Shown in pieces: positions 56,801-64,000 of a stretch of DNA of 64,000 bases. The notes under the pieces are model-generated. The model saw only the letters and a program-made list of their open reading frames with translations. It was not told where the DNA came from and searched no databases. The first letter of the stretch is position 1; each line of letters opens with the position of its first letter. Location of the stretch: NCBI RefSeq assembly GCF_918797505.1, contig NC_092797.1, positions 52,736,157 to 52,800,156 on the forward strand, in the 5' to 3' direction. The position numbers were made by a program, and so were the translations under genes. The DNA is from Bemisia tabaci (Eukaryota > Arthropoda > Insecta > Hemiptera > Aleyrodidae).

Positions 56801-59059
56801 TATCCCTTCCTCTTGTATTTATCCCATTCAGTTGGTTATTAAGAAGTGACAAAGAGTGGTTAGCAAAGGATTAACTCATCGGGCTATTTATAATACATAG
56901 GAAAGAAGGGAAAAATCCACTTTTCTAATAATGACCCTTGTAAGACTAGAGGTAGTCATGAATAGACATGATTTTGATGAATAGGTACTAGAGACTAGAC
57001 TATGGCTGGATTTGCTTCAAACATTTACTTCATCACTGGCCTATTACTGGATACCTACACAAGTTTTAAAGCTGATAGGTCAAACAATGTATATTTGCAA
57101 TCAAAAATCAAACAAGATAAAGTTGTCAAAGCAAACATGAAAAGACTGATCATAGGAAACCTTGAAAAAGGATTGCAAAATACAATTTCATACTAGTATC
57201 AATTGAGTGATAGGAAAAGTAAATGAGGATCTTACGGCAAGTATGACACACAGCACAATATTAGTATCCTCTTCTTGTAAATACTCATAAGCAACTAAAA
57301 TCTTCAAGACTGACCGAAGGAGAACACCTGGAAAACAAATGCAATTTTTTTATAGGTATTTTTGAAAAAAAAGGAAAAAAATATAGTAAACTATTGGATG
57401 TTAAGTTTTATAAAGATGAAAATAAGCAAATGTCATCATGCCTTAGGCAAAGGGCCATTCACTTTTGCAGGGTGCACAGCAGTTTTTTAAAACCCAATTA
57501 AAATCTTTTAAAAAAAAATGTAAAACTTATCATCAATAACCTAATGTTACATCAATAAGTTACAGCCAAAAAAATTGAAAATTAAGCTAGGTAGACGTAA
57601 CATTTTTTTCTAAGCATCAAGAACGACATGCTGCATAATAGGTTAATGTTACCAACGATAAAATATACCATACATATAGTGTCCAAAAGATAACGTTGGT
57701 GGTACATTTCGCAGTAGTTTTTAGATATAAACTGTAAATAAATTAAAATTAACTTTTTGACCCCTGGCCTTTTATCAATTCAAGTTTTCATTTTAAATAG
57801 CTTTGATTGGTAAAAGAAGGGCTTGTGAACATTTTTTTAAGTACTTCTTTTCAGAAATATGTCGCAAGAAATTATGTAGGCCATAAAGAGTGTCTTTAGA
57901 TTGGAAATTTCCTTTGATTCCTATTTCACTATCATTCCTAAGTAGGTATTTTAAGTATGAGGATACATAATTTTATTCATTAGAGGTATGCAAGAGATTA
58001 TGGCAAGTAAAATAAGTTTCAGCGTTTACACACCAATGACTTTTTAAACAGAAAACGTTTTTTTTATTTTACCTAAAGTGGCCATGAGGTCTCCAAATGC
58101 TAACCACAGTATGATTTTCCTGCCTCTCAACGCTACAGAGGAATAGGGCCTGTGAGGCTGGACTCTGTCTTCCCGCGGTAACATCTGTCAAATGAAAAAT
58201 AACCATGATACATTAGTGACATTTTAAACAATGAACTTTATGCAATCATAAGTATGATACAAAGAAAATGATCTACGAAATAATTTTCAAAAAGAGCTGA
58301 TATCATGCCTTCACTTAGAATTCCATGCATTAGTAACTCTAAAATTTGGTTAAAAATAAAAAAAGAGCTGTGGAAAAACATTGTTTTTTTTTTTTTTTTT
58401 TTTTTTTTTTTGAGAGCCATTATTGAAACTTACTGATTCAGAGACACTTTTTTTAATCGTTTTCTACTTCTTTACGTTAAAAATTTTTGTTAACTTTCTA
58501 CAAGCCCTATCTGCAATAGATGATAGAAGCCTCTAAATAATTTCACTGCAGAGAGAGTTGCAAGGAGGGCTTGTCCAGAATAGATGGGAGACAATCTATG
58601 GGCTGTACTGGGATCGGTACTCTTTTTCGCAGTAGGTACTGAAAAGAGGGATTTTTGTTTTGTCAATTGTCCAAATTGCTTACCACACTCAAAAACTCTC
58701 TCCTACTTGACTTGATGGTCATGTGAAATTTTTGGTTCTTCCGACTCTACATTAAACCTATATCTGGTTGCAGTTTTGGTCTAAAACAGCGGTCCACATT
58801 GATTATACAAGTTCATGTAATGAATTGATTCACGTTTGATCTCTAGCAGATCAAAATAATGGCGATAAGAGATAGATTAGAAAGGAGATATGCTTGGATG
58901 ATAAACCTGAAAAATAGCGCCGAAAATTCCGATGATTGATGAGATTAAACAGACTGTGTTATAGGAGACGGAGTTGAATTCGCTCATCAAATTGAGCGAA
59001 ATAATCTTGGTGGATTCAGGGCTCCGGCAACAGAATGCTTGAATTGACGGATCAGCCAT
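53802..59059 (-). CDS. GPR143: GPR143/OA1-like G-protein-coupled receptor, complete
   Basis: In vertebrates GPR143 (ocular albinism type 1) is an intracellular receptor of melanosomes and lysosomes reported to respond to L-DOPA. Exons in order: 59059-58907, 58184-58073, 57327-57236, 56569-56391, 54887-54560 and 53957-53802 (TAG). They total 1,020 nt (339 aa), with consistent phases and GT-AG ends. The N-terminus MADPSIQAFCC resembles human MASPRLGTFCC. Seven hydrophobic spans can be placed: about residues 35-51, 72-95, 110-140, 155-175, 210-235, 265-290 and 295-320. Shared segments include YLPILTVMTVNPILYLLSA (span 5), CWLPNIIGGIIVW (span 6), and NPLQALFNSLVY (span 7). The tail holds ETTPLL, an acidic di-leucine sorting signal. 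The donor after exon 1 (gtttat) is weak. Ligand and site of action in this animal are unknown. Confidence 0.9.
55250..55753. mobile_element. ~504-bp foldback element in a GPR143 intron
   Basis: AATGGAGATGTTGCACGTGT at the left is mirrored by acacatgcaacatctccatt at the right. The inner arms pair over AACTCCCAAGCTCAAAA, GAGGCCAAAATGGAGGGGAT, and CATGCAAAGATAGGGAG. The loop is about 60 bp. No clear target duplication was found. It lies in the intron between exons 4 and 5. Confidence 0.8.
58384..58411 (+). repeat. Poly(T) run of 28 in GPR143 intron 1
   Basis: Twenty-eight consecutive T; on the transcribed minus strand this is a poly(A) tract. It is a simple repeat. Confidence 0.85.
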
Positions 59060-60240
59060 GATTTTTGCTTCAGAGTAATACTGGAAGCACACACAAAGGA
59101 GGAAAAGCCTGGTAAGAGTAGTGTAGTGAAGTTATGCACAAACTTGCCCCTTGACAAAATAGACTTTATCACTCATTCCCTACGACCTTACAAGTTAGAG
59201 AAGCACAAAAAAATGGGTAATCAGCGATGACGTTCTTCATTTTAGAATAATGAAGGATACTATTGTAATTAAACTTATTTACAATTAACAAAGTAAACAC
59301 TCTGTCACTGATAGGAACGAAACACACTTTTTATGCTAATTTTCACGTTATATAACCACTTGCAGCTAGAGTCCCTTTATGCTGAGAGTCAAGACAACAC
59401 CCCTCATGGAGTCACAAACGGGAATAAAGATTACACAAATTGAACGTTTTTCGTAATCTTTGATCGGCTCATTCTTAAATTCATTTCTCCGTTCCTTCTC
59501 TCATTCCGTTTGTTCCTTGTCGAACCCGAAATTCCTCGGTCCATTCCAGATTATAATCTTTGCAATTGGTGAAAATGTAATCTTTATTCCCGTTTGTGAC
59601 ACTGTGAAGGCCTAAAATCCGGTTAACCAATCAGAAATGGATTCGCATTGTCTTGACTCTCAGTATAAAGGGACTCTACTTGCAGCTTGCAGCAAGATCA
59701 ATGGGCCAATGGGTAAGGGAGGTTAGACAGGGAAAAGGGGGGAATACATTGTGATAAGACCACGGAAGGGGAGAAGGGGAGAAATAAAAAAACAATAAAA
59801 ACAACAAATGCTGTTCAAGTATGCCAACCCTTGCCAAAAAGTTGTCTCTGTGATCAATAAACAAAACCTCTACTCGATCTCAGTATATGGCTCATGTATG
59901 TAAATTTATGGTATATTACATTCTTAAACTGTAATTTCAATCGAATTTTGAGATTTTTACCGGTAAGATTACAGACATTTCATGACATTCATCATATAAA
60001 TATGAGAACAATACTGTCTAGTTTTAGCGTTGCATGTTGGTGAGCTTGTATCAACAAACCGTGGACGTGAAGTGAAGAGGTTAAGTTTTTCCGGCTTTTC
60101 AAGATTTCGATTTTTCCAGCAGTTTTTCCCGTAGTTTTCTGTAGCGTAACGTGTTTGAGCGAATTTTTAAAGCTAACGTTGCTGTTACAAGCTTTTCCTC
60201 CTCGAAGCGAACTGTCAAAGAAATCTATTTTGTATCCAAT
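59060..60240. promoter_or_regulatory. Divergent region between GPR143 and RTCB
   Basis: The two start codons are 1.18 kb apart and point away from each other. An acceptor-like site (tgtgcttccag on the minus strand, near 59082) just upstream of the GPR143 ATG suggests a spliced 5' untranslated exon. A MITE occupies 59368-59677. No core promoter motif could be assigned. Confidence 0.45.
59368..59677. mobile_element. 310-bp MITE with 10-bp target duplication
   Basis: The ends are AGAGTCCCTTTATGCTGAGA and its near-exact inverse, about 30 bp each, with one mismatch in view. ACTTGCAGCT flanks both sides (59358-59367 and 59678-59687). A 9-11 bp duplication with ends like these suggests a Mutator-like origin. 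The interior also holds an inverted pair around aacgggaataaagatt. A diverged relative of its right end is at 1030-1126. Confidence 0.88.
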
Positions 60241-63200
60241 ATGGTTGTGAGACAGTACAACGAAGAGCTGAAATACCTTGAGAAACTTACTCCGTACTCA
60301 TGGAGGATCAAAAAAGGATTTCAACCCAACATGAATGTAAGATTCAAACTTCATCTCAGTTTTATTACATTTCTCTGTGTCAGTCGGTAGCATAGCAAGG
60401 AAAGAATCACATTGTAACTCTAAAGCGTACAGCTATAACTCACTGTAGAATTATAGACTGCTTCAGTTTTTATCTTGGAACCATTACAGCATTCGCCGTA
60501 TTAGATTGCATTGAACGGCCACATGAAATGAAAGTTCCATGCATTTCATTAAGATCCACGGAAAAGCTTTGTTTGCATGAGATCATCAGAACAATAATGA
60601 ACTCTTCCGTTGTTCCGTATGAAAGAAAGGTTCCGCTTTATATGTTATGTCAATGCACATCTTTTCTTTCTTGACACATTGAACTGTTGCCCAGTTGTTA
60701 TAGGTGGAAGGAATTTGGTTTATAAAATAGGTTAAGGTGATTCGATGGACGCTGTATTTTGTGTCAGTACGGCATGTGATATATCGCAGCAATTGGATCC
60801 ATTTTTTTAGCTACTCGTCATTTTTCTCCAATTTTGAGATTGCAATTCTGTTGTCAGCAGACTAAAGCACTCACTTACCAATCTTAACAAAGAAATTCAA
60901 CGTAATAAAGGCGTGTTTAGAGAGAAAACATCGCATTTGATACTGATATCGAAACTGCACTCGAATGAGATATTTTCTCTTTAAAAAAAACTACGCCTTT
61001 ATTACATTGAATTTCTTTGTTAAAATTGGTTAGTGAGTGCTTTATTTCCTGACAACTGAATTGCGATCTCAAAATTGGAGAAAAATGATGAGTAGCTGAA
61101 AAAATTGAACCAATTGATGCGATTGATTGCATGCCGTTCTGACACAAAATATGGCGTCCATCGAATCACATTAATATGACAGGAGGGAAGGTAGTCAGGA
61201 ATTAAATGGGATTAGCTCTTGAGAGCTACGTGTAGTAACGAAAAGAAAATAAAGAGAAAAAAATTCCATGAATACACACTGCTGACTGCTGCAGTTTTCA
61301 ATTTTAGTAAAGCTTTCTGAAGCTACCTGGTAATTGTAGAAAGGAATCAAAGAATGTCCTCGTGTTTGATGAATTCAATAAATTAGTTTCGTTCCCTCCT
61401 TAAATGGTTGTTCCTTTATAATTTTCAATCACTAATAAATAAAACTCTAAGATTAAACCAAATTTTTACTCATCTTTTTTGTCAAACTGAATGTCAGAAA
61501 AGCATTTACTTTCTTATCATTTTCAAATTTTATTACTTTGAAGCCGGGCATTGTTAATTTTTTCAAGATTTCTCCTTCTGTTAATGACCAAAATTTCCCT
61601 AAAATTAATGGTTTTTTCTTTATTTTCTCATGCATATTTGAAAGTGTAAATGGGAAAAGGGACCCTAGTCAACGTAAATAACTGAATTATTGACACTAAT
61701 GTATGGAGGAGTGCTTTAAAAAAATTCTGGGGCAAAAAATTTGAATCCAAATCAGCGTCATGACAGTTACAGGTTTGAGTTCGAAAGAATAATAGTTTTG
61801 TTAACAAGCTGTGTAAAATTCCAAACTGCCATGTTTAGGGCCCTGAATATCTCAAATCTAATGCAAATTCTTGCCTTGATTTGACCCCAAAATGGTTCAA
61901 ACTGTCAGCAAGTTTTTCTTGAGGACTTAAGGGAGAGTTTTTTGGAATCCCAAAATTTAATTTTCCCACCCCATTCGAGAAGGAAAATGCTTCACTAAAA
62001 ATTTTTTCAATTTGTTCTTTCTCTCAGGTGGAAGGAATATTTTACGTTAACAATCATCTGGAAAAACTCATGTTTGATGAGTTACGAAATGCTTGTCGTC
62101 CAGGCATGGTTGGTGGTTTTTTACCTGGCATGAAGCAAATTGCAAATGTTGCAGCATTACCTGGCATCGTTGGTAAATCAGTCGGACTTCCTGATGTACA
62201 TTCCGGTTATGGATTTGCTATTGGTATGATAGTTTATTTTTCATATGAGCCAATATAAATGCATTCTCTTGTTGCAGAAGTTTTTCTAGCAAGGACCTGT
62301 GATTTTATGGATAGGTAAGCAGAGCTCAGCAAAAGGGAACCTACTCAGTTAGCAGACAAAATTCTACAACAGAAACATTGTAAAGTTTGCTCTTTGCTCA
62401 TAATTTAAGTTTTTCTTGCCAGCCATCTCAGAGAAACAAACTAATATCTAATTGGTTTTCTTTTGTAAGTTAACTCCGCTCCTTTCCATATTTAAAGAAA
62501 GCAAGCAACTTGGATATCATACTAGATCAATAATCGCAACCCAATCAACTTCAATTTTCTCTCTCTCTCTCTGAAATATGAGAAATTATGATTTTTAAAT
62601 CATTAGAATCAATGACCTGATCAAAAAACTTTTTCTGTTTAAAGAAAGTGTAAAATTCTGCCATCCTTTTTCTAGAAGCAAATTTCTTTTCTTCAACAAA
62701 GTTGGTTCGTCTCTATTTAACACCTCCCAAATCTTATTCTACAGTGAAAAATCATCAGAATATTGCATACTGCCTGAGGCGCAAAGTGTTTTGGGGTGTT
62801 GGATTTCGAGGCAGTGAGAGGGCATAGCCTCCCAACGTAGATATTATAGTTGGAACACATCTGTATAGGAGTTGAGTTTCAATTTATCATCTAATTTGTT
62901 TTAAGCCTCTTCTAAGGTAGGCAATAAACTCAACATAGAAAGATAAATTCCAAAGTAAATGCATGTTCTTGATGAAAAGAATAAAGTGATGGAATCGCAG
63001 GAGAACGAGCTGGTGCATGCTGAAGGTGCAGTGCACTTGGGAGGAAAAAAAAAGAAACGCAGAAATAACCTTTTCAAAGAGGAAAAAATGTTTGAACATT
63101 AATTGTTCCCCAATTGTATTTTCAGTTCAGATGTTTTTCTTAAATGAAAGTGTATGCTTGCATATTCCAGGGAACATGGCTGCATTTGATGCGAATGATC

Positions 63201-64000
63201 CAAAATCTGTGGTATCACCTGGCGGAGTCGGTTTTGATATTAATTGCGGTGTTCGACTCTTGAGAACAAATCTGTTTGAAAAGGATGTGCTCCCGGTCAA
63301 AGTGAGAACCCATCCACTTATAGTTTACAAATTTTCTACTTTAATGAACTGAACTTTTTCTGGAGAACAATAAGTGAGAATGGAATGAATGATACCAAGT
63401 TGAATTTTATTCAAACTATTCCAATATTCTTTTGACAAACTTCTAAACAATTGAACAAAAAGATTCTTACATGATGCAAAGAAGTTTACAACTTTTTATG
63501 CTTTAAAAAATTAGATTGTCAAAACAATCAATTTCTATTATCGCATTCATAGAAGCAACACACTCACGAAGTGCAAAATTTGTAAAATATGTATTTAAAA
63601 CATCAATAATCAGGAATAGAAGAAATGTGAGAAAAAAGGGGCGAAATTAGCCTCCTCACGAACTTTTTGAACTTTTCAAAATTTACTGTCAATCTGAAAA
63701 ACAAGAAATGATTTGATGGAATTTAGAAAATTGCAATGAGTTTACATAATGCATCAGTTTGATAGAATGAAAACAGTCAAAGTCCCTGTTGATTTTCTTT
63801 TTTTTTAATTCTATGAGTGTATGTGAAACGATTTTTTTTGGCTAGTTTTTCATTTTAAACAGGTTCTACTTCAATAAAATAACCTTATTTTTGGAGCCTT
63901 ACCCTCAATTTTTTGTATTACCTCTGCTGTTAGATTCAAAATTCACATAGCTCCTTTTTTTACTTATATTTTCAGGAACAACTAGCTCAGAGTATGTTTG
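60241..64000 (+). CDS. RTCB: RNA-splicing ligase RtcB homolog, N-terminal part
   Basis: RTCB joins RNA ends with 2',3'-cyclic phosphate to 5'-OH during tRNA splicing and XBP1 mRNA splicing. Exons: 60241-60336, 62028-62223, 63171-63301 and 63976 to the window end (cut). Phases 0, 1, 0 agree. The start [16 protein letters not shown] aligns with the human start MSRSYNDELQFLEK. Family blocks follow: [51 protein letters not shown] and [19 protein letters not shown]. Asp120 and Cys123 in GFDINC correspond to metal-binding residues of the active site. About 150 of ~505 residues are visible. Intron 1 contains a TTAA-flanked hairpin element (60732-61174). Upstream of the ATG the frame stays open for 30 codons but shows no family similarity. 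Confidence 0.95.
60732..61174. mobile_element. 443-bp near-perfect hairpin with TTAA ends, copy 2
   Basis: Same family as 31629-32076, with the same ends (TTAAGGTGATTCGATGGACG and the inverse), the same internal blocks and the same loop region. TTAA is at 60732-60735 and 61171-61174. It is somewhat more diverged between arms than copy 1. It lies in RTCB intron 1. Confidence 0.85.

Noticed and set aside
59060..59092. Upstream extension of the GPR143 start
   Set aside because: MADPSIQAFCC aligns with the known N-terminus; the upstream codons follow a likely splice acceptor and lack similarity.
60151..60240. 30-codon N-terminal extension of RTCB
   Set aside because: The family start aligns at the ATG at 60241; the extension has no ATG start and no similarity.
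1..64000. tRNA, rRNA or other structured RNA genes
   Set aside because: I saw no convincing tRNA cloverleaf or rRNA segment on reading; the only tRNA-like match is the copia primer site.

Overview
This is a window of nuclear DNA from an insect-like animal. It is AT-rich, has long introns with GT-AG splice sites, and is packed with short palindromic transposons. Five multi-exon genes and one tiny single-exon gene can be read by following splice phases and family similarity. A sap-feeding hemipteran such as a whitefly would fit, but the sequence alone does not prove the species.

Layout. (1) 1-6500 holds no gene. It carries a ~317-bp tandem repeat, diverged inverted copies of it, and several foldback elements, some with perfect target-site duplications. 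(2) 6515-15876 (+) holds the last five exons of a carboxylesterase; its N-terminal half is not in view. Its introns contain duplicated segments, foldback elements and long homopolymers. (3) 20366-36892 (-) is a complete 11-exon ubiquitin ligase gene of the UBE4A family (1,089 codons before the stop). Its last intron splits the U-box and contains a nearly intact Ty1/copia retrotransposon (21332-26779, 5-bp target duplication ACCAT) in the same orientation as the gene. (4) 38633-38836 (+) is a 67-residue protein matching BBIP1, the smallest BBSome subunit. (5) 39435-47121 (+) is a complete 11-exon LMBRD2 gene (663 aa). (6) 53802-59059 (-) is a complete six-exon GPR143/OA1-type receptor (339 aa). 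(7) 60241-64000 (+) is the start of the RNA ligase gene RTCB, cut by the window edge.

The genes are housekeeping or cell-biology genes and do not form one pathway. LMBRD2 and BBIP1 both have reported or suspected links to cilia and GPCR trafficking and lie on the same strand 0.6 kb apart; a splice donor just after BBIP1 leaves open a shared transcript. Ube4A and BBIP1/LMBRD2 are divergent, as are GPR143 and RTCB. LMBRD2 and GPR143 converge.

Points most worth a second look: the sense-oriented copia inside the intron that splits the U-box, with its own AATAAA signals; evidence that the copia frame breaks are homopolymer deletions; the BBIP1 gene and its possible two-cistron arrangement with LMBRD2; a 21-bp candidate microexon in the esterase; a family of three hAT-type MITEs with perfect 8-bp duplications; and two near-perfect ~445-bp TTAA-flanked hairpins in introns of two different genes. 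No previously undescribed multi-gene system was recognised.
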